Positions 36,269 through 46,866 of a DNA stretch of 64,000 bases are shown one piece after another. Under the pieces are notes generated by a model. It made no database searches and was not told the origin of the DNA. It worked only from the letters and a program-made list of their open reading frames with translations. How positions within the stretch are numbered: the stretch's first letter is position 1; each line of letters opens with the position of its first letter. Source of the stretch: Xenoacremonium recifei (Eukaryota > Ascomycota > Sordariomycetes > Hypocreales > Nectriaceae); contig WOFQ01000003.1 of assembly GCA_012184525.1 (NCBI GenBank), positions 372,001-436,000 of the forward strand. The letters are read 5' to 3'. The position numbers and the translations under genes were made by a program.

Positions 36269-36662
36269 AGTGGAAAAGTGGTGTCGTTGGTCTTCTGATC
36301 CATGTATCTTAGGATGGGTGCTTGCTTGAGAGTCCTCGAGCAGGATTTCAGTGAACAAATGATATACTTTAGCCGCTACCTAACCCTCATCATGATCAAA
36401 CCTGTGTCGTGATTCTCATTCTAGACTAGATACCTAACCGCCATTAAAGGTGCTCAGTGCCAAGGACTTGCTGAAGCGGATCTTGCTTGTCGGCCCTATA
36501 TTCGTAGTCATCTCTCACATTCCTCGTACCATTTCCCAACTCCCAGGTGTATCTACCAGTGAGGAGTTTCTCCCCCCAACCTGCATGAGATATTGTTTCT
36601 CTTGCGAGGTTTATGAGCATAAGATCACTCTCTGTATTTCTTCATCAGCATACGTATGCAGC
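36269..36662. other. Convergent 3' region, 394 bp
   Basis: Between the dioxygenase stop and the amidase stop. It contains stretches that could extend the amidase C-terminus if its terminal stop were bypassed by another intron, but I cannot support that. Confidence 0.4.
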
Positions 36663-38789
36663 CTAAGGAGGCTTTTGCCCACTTTCTGCCCCAACCAAAG
36701 ATACGGTGATGGGATGATGCTCAGTTCGACCTGTAGCGCTGGACTCGTATGGAACTTGGCCAACTAAAAGGCTTATTAGCCTACGTCTTAACTTGTTGCG
36801 GGCTAACCCATACCCGGGATGACTAGTTGAGGAAATCGGAGGATGGATGCAAGGTAGTTCTCGCTGTGGGCGGGCAGAGAGCCTGGCTCCCTACGAAATG
36901 ATTTGGTTAGCATTCCCAACCCGAAAGCAGGATACGCTGTACTAACTTGTGAATGTTGTCTCTGTAATCAGGAGCATAACAGCTCAGTGGCATTATCAGG
37001 ATAGCCGTCGAACCTGTCGTGGGATCTTGCTTGAGGATGTTCTCGGCAAACCAGCTCCGGTAAATACTTCCCTCATTCAGTCCCTGCTCCTTCTGCTGCA
37101 GAGTCACTTTGGAACCGGCTTCCCTGAGGACACCGCGTTAGTCTATATATTAGATTTGCCAATTACTCATGGTGTTCATACCACTTCCATCTCATGTAAG
37201 GGCCAACGTAAACCTCTTTACCAAACTTTTTGCGGTGGTCTTGACGGAATTGTTCGTACTCTTGATAGCCGTCGTAATAGAATGGATAATACCCTGTCTA
37301 TGGCACAAATGCTATCAATTAACAGATCTAGGGATTGGGAAGCATATTTTGGATGGTCACCTCGTTCAAGAATTCTTTCAAGGTCTTGCCCTGACCCTCG
37401 GAAGCAGGCCTCTCCTCCCAGACTTTGGCAATGTTGACGATCTCGCGTTTCACACCCAAGAAGTGCTCGAGCTTTTGTACAAACTCTTCTAGGATGGCTT
37501 GGACCGGTTCTTTCGTGTAAGGAAGGAAATCTTCGGGGTACAGAATTCTCCGGGGGTACTGTGATTCAGTTAGCATTCATTTTATCCCTACATCAACACC
37601 ACAAACTAACCTTGCTGATGTCTTTGACGCCTTTTTCTGATGTAACAGCCACGAAGTCATGGAACGATTGCAAATCTCTTCCCAGCAAGCCGATGGCATC
37701 GAATTCCCTGGCTTGTCAGTCCAGTGCATTGCCCGTGGGTTAGGCTGTTTACCTGCAGCACGGCTGGATACCTTCCGTCGACACCGTGTGAGATGAATAT
37801 CTGAGGCCATACAGTCCACAAATGGCGGCCGGATAGCGGATGCTTCCAGAAGCTACAAATTTCATCAGTCTCTAACTCTGTGAAGGAGCTGTAGTCCGCC
37901 ACTTACTATCTGTTCCAATACAGAAATCGAGCCATGGATACCCCGACAACGCAGCAGCGGCGCCATTGGAGCTTCCTGCCGGAGTCTGATACCCGTCTCC
38001 TCTTGGGTTAAATGGGGCGTGGAAATCTACCCACTGATCCGTGGGTTCCTCGGCGGAGGCAAATGCAGACATCTTCGACTTGCCAACAATGATGGCCCCG
38101 AGACTGATCAGGTTCTGGGCGAAGTCTGCCGTGACATTGTCTGCACCGTACGTTGCTTCGTAGGGTCGGCTTGACATGGTGGACTTCACCCCTGATAGGC
38201 GGTAGTTGTCTTTGATGGTTATACGCTTACCATCAAGGGGCTTGGCCTCACTCGGAGAGTAATAGAGTTTGCTGGGGACTGAGACATATTTCCACACTCC
38301 CTCGGACTCCAAAAAGGGAAGGGGGGAGAACCTGGGGAGAATCAGCGCTCCGAATTATCATCCAAGTCGATGGTAGATACGCACGTCGTGTTTCTGGATT
38401 TCACGTCTTGCGGATAGACCGCAACAGAGAAAGCATCTAGGTCATCCGCGTAGCACTTCCAGGCCTGATGAATAGTGTTTCCTTGGAGAAAATAGGGCCC
38501 CGCTGGTAAGGGATCTCCGTCAACCACGACATCAAGGATTTCATTGATATTCCAATTTCCAACAAGCGTGTCCAGGTCCTGGAGATCATCGGCGTGAACA
38601 TTCGAGGCCGTTCCAAGTCTTTGTATCCCTAGGTATTCGGTCAGGAAATCAGCTGAGAAAACATCATCATTGCGTGAGAAATGATTGACGGTCTCCAGGA
38701 TATCTGAACGGGCCAAGTCGCCGTGCAGTGGTGACAGCAAGACGAAGGGAACGACTTGGCGATTCACAGGAGGTGATAAAACAGTGCCC
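36663..38789 (-). CDS. Amidase-signature hydrolase; 5' end missing or unresolved
   Basis: The amidase-signature Ser-Ser-Lys triad is complete: Lys in IIVGKSKMSAF, the first Ser in TPAGSSNGAAAALSG, the second in GTDTSGSIRYPA after splicing. C-terminal blocks such as TGYYPFYYDGYQEYEQFR, GSTAILIMPLSC and SENYLASILRFPQLVIPG follow across at least seven small introns. An N-terminal region of about 140 residues (VNRQVVPFVLLSPLHGDLAR...) precedes the amidase core. The first visible exon begins at an acceptor (GGCTAG, 38790) with a branch-like GCTGAC 20 bp before it, yet no convincing ATG exon lies upstream; repeats occupy that place. The stop at 36665-36663 comes soon after the conserved VSLVGA strand, so the tail is short for the family. 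The gene may be 5'-disrupted. Substrate unknown. Confidence 0.75.
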
Positions 38790-38835
38790 TAGCCGTGATT
38801 CAGTCAGCCTTTAGCGTCGCACGGGCTTCGGGGGA

Positions 38836-38926
38836 CAGAAAACACGAGACGGTTTTGGCGGATTCCCATACGAGACGGTTTTTTTGGCGGATTCCCATAC
38901 CTTAAGAAAGTGTCTCGTGTTTTCTG
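38836..38926. repeat. 91-bp element with 15-bp perfect inverted ends and inner duplication
   Basis: CAGAAAACACGAGAC at 38836-38850 is the exact reverse complement of 38912-38926. Between and overlapping the left arm lie two head-to-tail copies of a 26-29 bp unit (38844-38869 and 38870-38898), differing by three extra T. I see no target-site duplication. It could be a tiny MITE-like element or a rearrangement scar. It sits just upstream of the first amidase exon. Confidence 0.7.
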
Positions 38927-39033
38927 ACCCGCGCTTGCAGCAACTGGGATGACTTGCCAGTGCCTGAGGATGAACAAGATAATCACCATTTAGGGCGCGG
39001 TGAAGTTGTGGCGCAACAATGGTCATGGTCTCG

Positions 39034-39125
39034 ATGGTTCTGGTGACGGTCTTCGAATGGTTCTGATGACGGTCTTCGAATGGTTCTGGTGACGGTCTTC
39101 GAATGGTTCTGGCGACGGTCTTCGA
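39034..39125. repeat. 23-bp minisatellite, four copies
   Basis: Four consecutive 23-bp units (starting ATGGTTCTGGTGACGG at 39034, with further copies at 39057, 39080 and 39103) differ only at one site, so the array is recent. There are no spacers, so it is not a CRISPR-like array. Confidence 0.9.
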
Positions 39126-39828
39126 ATGGCTAGCTCTTTTAAATAGGGATCGAACGAAATTCATCAACTTGAAGATGGGCTCGCGCTCATGCGCATCTGC
39201 CTTATGCTGCTCAGTTGAGGCGAGAATGCCAACAGGGAAAAAAGATGAGGCCAAAGCTTCTTCCACTTTAATCCCGTCTCGCTAAGGTAGATGGAAGGAA
39301 GGAACAATAGTGCTTCAAGAGGTACTGGTGACACAGAGAGCTATGACAGGCACGGGAGTCTTAGGTACTCAGCCGGCTGATATTTAAGGTGCATGAGTTG
39401 ACCTACGCCTCAGGTGAGATACAGGAGCGGTAAGCCTGAGAGCTCGAGTCCGAGGAAACTCGCCTTGGAGAAACAAGGCAGAATCGGCTCCGAGGTGACG
39501 GTGACGGTGATACGTACCGCAAGAATGAGGCAGCAAGGCAACGAGGCAACTTCGCAAGCGAAGCCGAGTTGGGCCGTGACATACCTGACCGAGCCAGTGC
39601 GGTGGTTACCAGCCGCACAGTACGGGCACGGGGCAGCGGCACAGACGGGGCGCCTCAGGAATTTCGGGGGGGAGCTTGGCCCCCAGCTCACCGAGTCTCT
39701 CATTCCTTCCTTCCCGACTTTCTCTCGCACCTGCCCTCACTACCTTACCCTATAGATCAGCTGCATGTGATAAGATGCCCTATATGTTTAGGTGGATTAT
39801 ATAAGGCCTAAGTGCCCTAAACCTATAG
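39126..39828. other. Gene-free repeat-zone DNA
   Basis: A purine-biased, GC-rich patch near 39.42-39.72 kb holds overlapping open frames without family features. Just before the LTR-like segment, CCCTATAG, CCCTATAT and CCTATAG repeats occur. Probably decayed transposon DNA, but I cannot identify a family. Confidence 0.4.
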
Positions 39829-40179
39829 TGTCACAACCCAACTAATTCCTCTCGGAAACACGTGACCAGGCCCACAGAATCCGACCAATAATGAAAAGGT
39901 CACGGCGGTTCGACGGTGAACTCCAGTGAACCCAGAAAGAAGTTCACCAAGTTCACTGGGTGAACTATGTGAACTTCCGCACATACCCAAGTATATAGAC
40001 TGAGGTTCAGTACCTCAGAAGACACTCCTTTAGAATAGCTTCAGCTATCAATTACAATTTGGTTACCACAATCTACCTGTGCATTACCAGACGTAACACC
40101 CAAGACTCTACGCTCAGGTTCTTTGTGAGACACTCGGTTGTGTGCATCTGTGTGATCCTCGGACCCCAACATACTAACA
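39829..40179 (+). mobile_element. Candidate LTR (solo or partner not in window)
   Basis: The 351-bp segment starts TGTCACAACCC and ends ATACTAACA, the TG...CA ends of retroelement LTRs. It has a TATATAGACTGAGG stretch in the middle like an LTR promoter. No matching second LTR is seen nearby and the flanks (CTATAG / GTTGAA) do not give a 5-bp duplication, so this is tentative. It lies directly upstream of the 40313 gene and could supply its promoter. Confidence 0.35.
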
Positions 40180-40312
40180 GTTGAACGAGTCGCTTGGAAT
40201 ATGATTGCTAAGCTTCCCCTGTACTTCGTGTCTTCTCGTGCGTATGTCTCGTGGGATCTTGTGAGAATCTCTTCGAGCGATCCTTACTCCAACAACTGCT
40301 GCATCTCTCGAA

Positions 40313-41344
40313 ATGGCATATGTCGTAGCAGATATTCCTTATTTCTCCTGCGATAGCAAGTTTCAGCATGAGAAGCCATACATTATTAGCTTCCCGGTCG
40401 ACGATATTGAGGGCGCTCAAGTCTCCAACCACGTAGGAGAATCGTCCTCGGTCACGATTCGCAATATGCGACATTTCCCTGAGCCGCCCTCCATAGAGAT
40501 CCAGGGCTTCACCTACCTGAAGGTCCCTACTTCGTTGGAGTACCCCGATTTCAGTTCTCGCGATAAGATTCGCACAACGTATTTCGCGGAGCTCCAAGCG
40601 GCCTTGCATCAGACATTCTCACAGTACAAGGCATTCGCGTTCTTTGACTACGAGGTAAAGCGCTACTCAACTCAAATCCCCACTAGAGTCTATGCTAATT
40701 GTCGGAATTCGTTGCAACTTCTGCAGGTCCGTCGGCGAAGTGAGATGTATCCCAGCCAAAAGGGAGTTTCAGTGCCTGATGCACAGCCTCTCGCTCAAGC
40801 ACATGTCGATTACTCGCTTGAAGGAGCAATTCAGAGGTTACGTCGAGAATTGAGCAACTCTCAGTCCAAGAACATTCTCGATGGTTCATGGGACATGCTC
40901 AAGTATGGCCCTTGTCTGTGGCTGCCTCATTTGGCCCGTGCTAATGCCGTATAATCTAGCATCTGGCGTCCGATCAAGGACGAAACTACGCCGGACTGGC
41001 CTTTAGCTTTTTGTGATTTCCAATCCCTTGACGTCGAGAATGATATTCGGCAAAACGACATTGTGTATGAGAACCATGTCGGTGAGGATGAAGTCTTGAT
41101 GTCAAATCCAAGTCACCAATGGTTCTATCTCAAAGATCAGTGCAAGGACGAAATCTTGGTTTGGCGGAACATTAATGTTCCCACTGGAGATCAACCTCGT
41201 AAGTCCCGAAAATTCCAGAAGCAGGAAGATCAATTATTCACTCTATTATCAGGCGCTTTTCACACAGCATTCAACAACCCGTTAGCCAATTCCGATTGTC
41301 CTCGCAGGGAAAGCATTGAAGTCCGGGTTGCAGCTTTCAAATGA
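40313..41344 (+). CDS. CmcJ / GA4-desaturase-like family protein
   Basis: Four exons (40313-40654, 40727-40902, 40960-41198, 41253-41344) give 282 aa. The family blocks are present: EIQGFTYLKVPTSLEYPDFS, VRRRSEMYPSQK, AQAHVDYSLEGAIQRLR, NIWRPIKDETTPDWPLAFCD, and the end RAFHTAFNNP then RRESIEVRVAAF. This group (named for cephamycin CmcJ and gibberellin GA4 desaturase) is taken to act as Fe(II)/2-oxoglutarate oxygenases and often sits in secondary-metabolite clusters. No PKS, NRPS or terpene cyclase is in this window, so its pathway is unclear. All four exons keep frame, so it is probably intact. Its stop is only 48 bp from that of the convergent NLR-like gene. Confidence 0.85.
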
Positions 41345-41391
41345 ATGATAGTCAAATCTAGTTGACGACGTACTATTATACAAGCTGAGAC

Positions 41392-44300
41392 TCAGCGAGA
41401 CCAGAAATTGACCAGCTTATCGTAGCTCTCTTCGCCAATTGATGGCGTGTACGAACTTCCCATGATCTTTCGCCGAAGATCCTCTGCTTTCCGAAAATTC
41501 TCTCCTGCCTTTTCTAATTGATGTATCTCCTGGTATGCCATTCCTTGCATGTAAAGCGTCCTAGCTATCTCATTGTCATACTCGGCACTGTCTTTATAGA
41601 TTTCCAGCGCCGCATCGTGATTCTTTCTTTGACAATTGTCAGCATAGACCCCGACGATTCCTCATGATTCAACATCTGGGACAATTGAGGTCACCCACAT
41701 TGCATCTTCGTACTCTTCCGTAGTTCGTGCCCTGTATTGAACATGCCAAGCTACCTTGTACCAGGCATCAGCGGTACAATGGTGCTCCTCTCCGCACGTC
41801 TCACGGAACATTTCCAAGCATGCTTTCTGGACCTCGTAAGAATCATCATAACGTGTCTGAAGGCGCAAAACGTTTCCCAAGGAGTAATAGAGAAGCCCAG
41901 TTCTAAGAAGGCGTCAGCAAATTCATACACGGACTTCAAAAAGATATTACCTGTAGGATGTTGTATCGCATGCTCCGTACAACTTTGCGCGTTTCTCTAT
42001 AACATCTATCAGAATTCTTTCCGCTTCATCCAGCTTTCCCTGAAAGCATAAGCATGTGGCTAGATGTGATTGGTATATTGTAGGCTCCCCGGGACACTCT
42101 TTCCAAGCCTCGATACACTTGTGGTAATACTCCTCGGCTTTCTCAAGCTCGTTAAGTCCAGCATGCCCTTGGGCAAGACCACCTAGGGCTAAGGCCTCTC
42201 TGGCATGGGGACGAGTCCAGAGGCCCTTTTCAAGTGCTTTCAGCAAATACTTGTATTGCTTTTCGAAATCGTCTCGGGTCTCTTGAAATCGGTTTCTCTC
42301 GGAGTCAATGGCCCCATACCCCCCGTAAATATCCGCAAGGATAAGCTCGGAGTCTTCGATATGATTCTCACAGATATCTTTGGCAATCTCCAGAAGAGAT
42401 TCTGCAGAGGCAAGGAACCCACGTTCTACATAGTACCTACTCCTGCGTCAGCTTGCACGAACTCCATGTAGTCGCTGAGGTAGAGATTGTAGAACTTACC
42501 ATGCACCTTGATATAGAAGCTCTGCAAAATTCGCCGAAGCCCGCAGCTTATTTTCGTCCTGGTTGACCGAAGCATAATAGACTTCACCTAGTCGAACAAT
42601 GTGGTGGATCTTAGTCTCTTGTTCCGTCCAAAACTTGTGCTGCCTCCTTTCATGCCAGGGCATCTTCGGCCAGACGGAGAGAATCATTTCGTATGTTGTC
42701 TCGAAGGCCTCTTGTCTAGACTCAGGTTCCATACGCATATGGAACATCTCCTGGACGAGCCGATGTACCCACATGACCTTCAATTGTTTGTTCCTGGATA
42801 CAAGAGGACTCCCGGTGAGGTTCCCTCTGCTCTCTAAAAAACCGACCGGTTGACGAAAGAATTCGTGCCGTCCATGAGCACTTTGTGATAGACCTTTGAG
42901 GAGTAGGTCTTCACTGATCTTATCTGGGTCGAGAAACGAGACTATTCCCATCAATGCCTTAGCATTTGGCTGGAGGTCTTCAAACTGCATTTTCCACACT
43001 GTTTGAAGGCTGTATGAATAATGCGATGTCGGGCCTGGCACGGGTTCGGTATCCAGTATCATCTTCCTGCTGTTTTCTCCGTAAACTAGCAAAAATTCAC
43101 TGAAGGAGTATGATTTGCTGCGGATGATCCAAGCAATCTGACTCACTGCGAAGGCAAGCCAGCCGACGCGCCTCACGATTTCTTTGGCTTCCTCATGCTC
43201 TGCACCTTCACTTCTCGGGACTTCTAATTCGCGATATAAGAGTTCCAGTGCATCTTCTTCGACCAGCCTATCCAGCTCCTGATAGTCTGGAGCATAGATA
43301 TCTGTACACTTCTGGTGTTGCGTCGTGATCAGAACGGATCCACGCGTATTGCTTGGCCAATACTCGAGGAGAAGTTTGAAGTTGTCCCGCGGATCCTGGC
43401 GATCACGGTCCACGTTGTCGAAAACTACTAGCCAAGGGACCTCTAGATTAGAATATGTCAGCAGGTCCTAAGAGAGGTGCAGGTTTAGTTACGCAGGGGT
43501 GCATACTTGTGGTAGAAAACCACCTCTTCGCTACGGCAATTGCCTCCTGCTGGTCTGTTCGATTGCTGACCAAGCCGAGCTTGTGTGCGAAGTCTGTAAA
43601 GCTCTGTGCCAGCTTTGCCGATGATTCGGCCTGGGCCCAAAGGATCGCTTGGAATTTTCCAAAGCTGCCAAATACGTAGGCCAAAGCGGTTTGAGTTTTC
43701 CCAACTCCTCCTTTGCCCACAAGAGCATGGCGTTTCACCTTCCCATCGCCGTCTTTCTTAGTGTCGTTCACAGCGTCCTCATCAGGATCAAGCGCGCTCT
43801 TGATATTTCTGATTATTTCATCCCTGCCAACGAATTTGTCGTTTCGTTCGTATGGCCAGGTCATCAGGCAGGGTAACTTAACAGATCGTTCATTGGGAAT
43901 TCCAAAGGAGTCAGATCGAGGGATTTCCACTGGGAGTGAGTCGACTCTCGGTTGTGCTAGGCTGGTCAGTGCAAGTCTCTAAGGCCTTTCTTAGTGGATC
44001 GAAACTTACGGACTGATCGTTGCTGCTTACGGGGTTTCGTTTGGGGTTTCTTATCAGGGAGTTTGGGGAGGGGCCTATCACTTGTCTCATTTTCCTGTGT
44101 AAGTGACTCGACTCGATCCCGAGATGCCCTAACTTCGTACACACACTGGCCCGGTGTATGGTGTGTGTTTTTCAATACGGCCCAAAGCAGTTTCTGAAAC
44201 TCTTCCCCCAGCTTCTTTGCATATACGGAGTTTGGGGTTGGGAATGAGGTCATCGTATAGTGGTCGATTTCGACGCCGACTACACGGCACCTTTCGTGAA

Positions 44301-45429
44301 TTTGTTGCACCCGGCTGGCCAGATCGTGGTTCACAATCTAGAGACGATTTAGCTGGGTTTGTAAAGCATTTTGCCTTTCTCTCTCTACTTACGACAAGAT
44401 TCTTTTTAATACCAAACGACAAAGAAATGCTAGTCGTACTAGTCTCGTGGAAAGTCATGATCTGAATATTCGCGAAGGAGTCATAGAATCGATCGCATGT
44501 GTCTTTATACTGGATCAAGTTTTCCTCTTGGGAAAAATAATGTCGTGTGAGGTTGCAGAGTGATTTGTTCTTCGAGAGCTCGCTGGAAAGAGCGAAATCG
44601 ATGTGCTTTTGTATGGTGGCATGTCCTCCGTAGTGCATTACACCAAGGAACATCACTGCATCTACCGCTTCGAGTACCTTGTAGTAGATAGGATGTGTCT
44701 TCGATATAAGAAGAGCCTAGGTTCATCATGAGTATTAAATGCTGGGCATCCTTTCATTGAAGTGAAAGAGCCTACCTCTTTGATCACATGGCCTCCAAAG
44801 GAGTAGCCTACCAAAATAATCCGACGAGTCTCATTGTCTTGTCCAGCCCGGTCGTGCTGTGTTTGTTGGTTCATGTCAATAATCTCCGTGTAAAGCTCTT
44901 CCAACAATCTTTCAGCTAACTGGGCGATCCTAAAATTCTGCTTTGCTTCCATCTTTGCGACGTGTTCTCCGGTATTGAACACCATCAGTTTCAAGTTGGC
45001 CTCTGCCTGTGGTCCAAAATTAGGAAGCCACGCATAGGGGTCGATGGCGTCATCGTTACTCTTGAGGCTCCCGACAGTAACTACACTGAGATTCAAGTTA
45101 GTTAAGCGCACAGGATGATATAATGCCAAAAGTGCGTACTCAAAGGTCGGAAGCCCGGAGGCTTCCGCCAGAACCTTCGATGTCACAACGCGCATGGCCC
45201 TCAGTCTCGAGGGGTCAGGAGGACGGAGTCTCCCCCGCCAGAGAATGGCATACAAGAAACAATAGATGCAGACACTACCAAGCCAAGGTCCGGACTGTTT
45301 CCAAGATTTGGCTATCGAAGAGCAGCATTTCGAAGGCGGAGGCAGACATAAGGGGACCGGCTTCATCCCAGGAGCACACACACACGGAAAGAATTTCGGT
45401 CTTATTGAGAGCCGTTCCCGTTGGACCAT
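41392..45429 (-). CDS. NLR-like STAND protein: alpha/beta hydrolase, NB-ARC, TPR
   Basis: Nine exons (45429-45140, 45085-44776, 44716-44393, 44337-44010, 43956-43507, 43442-42500, 42436-41951, 41902-41695, 41622-41392) give 1189 aa. Residues about 95-330 form a SERAC1/PGAP1-like alpha/beta hydrolase with the nucleophile elbow VGYSFGGHVIKE. An NB-ARC core follows: P-loop VGKGGVGKTQTALAYV near 495, Walker B VPWLVVFDNVD, and RGSVLITTQ. The last 300 residues are TPR repeats (GLAQGHAGLNELEKAEEYYH; YYSLGNVLRLQTRYDDSYEV; MQGMAYQEIHQLEKAGENFR). Exon 1 has a hydrophobic stretch (WLGSVCIYCFLYAILW) that may be a membrane anchor. Fungal NLRs of this layout are linked to non-self recognition and programmed cell death; here that is by homology only. 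All domains are open, so it looks functional. Confidence 0.88.
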
Positions 45430-46150
45430 GTTAGCATTCTATTGCCTCACCGGGCCGACCGCTGCCAAACATCACTCTGGTTGAAAATGCCAACCATTGA
45501 CTCGTCACCATTGCTCACCGATGGTGACGCCCGTCTCAGCGGAACGTTACTCCATCAGACGTCGTTATTTGAGCCTCCAAAAAGTCACTGAAAACTCGCT
45601 TAGTGAGCCAATAGGATCTCGCCAGACTATTCACCTCGCGGGGATCAACAACGCTGCCGTGGCGGCGACTCATTGGCTGCAACTTAGTCACCCGACATCT
45701 CCAGGAGTACAAGGCATCACAGTGCGAGAGACGATTCAGGTGGCTGTAACGCGGCGTGTGACAATTCGATGAGAAAACCTATCATAACCTGTGAAGTTAT
45801 CGCGCGCAGTCACACATGGCGCTACCCTTGATCATTGCAGACCCGAAGGATTGCAGCACCAGACTCTTTTTGAAAACCTATACGAGTACAAGTACGTACA
45901 CACATGGAAGTCTGCTGTCTCATAAATATATTTATTATTATATCTCTAGTCGCCAATCTGCCTTGCCCAGGCTAATTCCTTCTCCATACTCCAGACCAAG
46001 TGAGCCGATATTCCTCTTGCCACACCATATCACCACGCTCTGATAGCTTTTGCCCTCATCACTGTATGACATCTGAGTCTGCCTTGCTTGATCGCCTTGT
46101 CAGGCACTCGACTCCTTCATGTCGCTGACCCTTGTGTTCTAGGTGGTGTC
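45430..46150. promoter_or_regulatory. Promoter side of the NLR-like gene
   Basis: About 720 bp before the next relic. A TATA-rich stretch (AAATATATTTATTATTATAT) sits near 45925. Short open frames show no family likeness. Confidence 0.4.
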
Positions 46151-46339
46151 ATGGCCTCCGATGCTCAGCGCGACGCCGGCAAGGCGCAGCAGACAGGTGT
46201 CACCTAGCCCTGGAAGAAATGGTGGAAGCCCAACAAGGAGGCTGGGGCTCCTGTCATTCGTCACCAGGTCCTTGTCCATGATGACGCCCGAAATGGACAT
46301 GCGCCCCAGGAAGATACTGTGGTCGTCATGATTATTTGA
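46151..46339 (+). pseudogene. Short relic frame with in-frame TAG
   Basis: A 63-codon frame begins MASDAQRDAGKAQQTGVT, meets TAG at 46205-46207, and continues PWKKWWKPNKEAGAPVIRHQ to a TGA at 46337-46339. Residue composition on both sides looks coding and a CTAG acceptor-like site lies just upstream, so it may be one exon of a broken gene. I do not recognise the family. Low confidence. Confidence 0.3.
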
Positions 46340-46531
46340 GGTTTCGATGAAGAGGAAACAATGTAAGAAAGCATACCATTGTCACATTGACAGTTACAGC
46401 TTTCTGCGGCTTACTAAATGATATTTACTAGAAGAAGATTTTACACTTCGCAATCCTTTTGATGCACACCGTATGGCAGAGTAGGAGTAGTAACAATTTC
46501 ACTGCCTTCAACAATTCTGAATTCGTCGATG

Positions 46532-46563
46532 TGACAGTGCTGCCTTGTGACAGTGCTGCCTTG
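46532..46563. repeat. 16-bp perfect tandem duplication
   Basis: TGACAGTGCTGCCTTG occurs twice head-to-tail (46532-46547, 46548-46563). It lies inside a minus-strand open frame (46752-46441) for which I see no other support. Confidence 0.85.
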
Positions 46564-46866
46564 TCGCCCCTGTAGTTGTATTACAAGTATTGTTCCAGAC
46601 CGCTTTCCACCGCCAAGAGTCCAGCCCTCGAACTGGCCGAGGTATGCCAGAGAGTACGCGGAACTGAACCGCGCCTCATAGGTAACGAAACACCCAATAA
46701 CAGAGATACTTAATGGAAGCGCCCACCAAGAACCCCTGAAAAGTAGACTCACGAATAGGCAAATCCAAGGCGGCTCTACAAGGAGACACCCATGCGGTTT
46801 CTTTGACGTCTAGTACTTAATGTCGCCTTGCCCCCTATTATTCTTGGCCCTGACAGGGTAAGCACT

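Noticed and set aside
38804..38989. Signal-like minus-strand frame (MVIILFILRHWQ) as amidase exon 1
   Set aside because: Its GTATGG donor joins to the amidase acceptor out of frame.
39034..39125. Possible CRISPR-like array
   Set aside because: Units are directly adjacent with no spacers, and the genome is eukaryotic.
38811..39266. 151-aa minus-strand open frame across the minisatellite
   Set aside because: Repeat units of 23 bp with no stop create it by chance; no family features and no conserved start context.
36269..41344. Secondary-metabolite gene cluster around the CmcJ-like gene
   Set aside because: No PKS, NRPS, terpene cyclase, DMATS or P450 is present in the window.
46441..46752. 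103-aa minus-strand open frame with a hydrophobic N-terminus
   Set aside because: Contains a recent 16-bp tandem duplication that would shift frame if young, and shows no recognisable domain; left unannotated as a gene.
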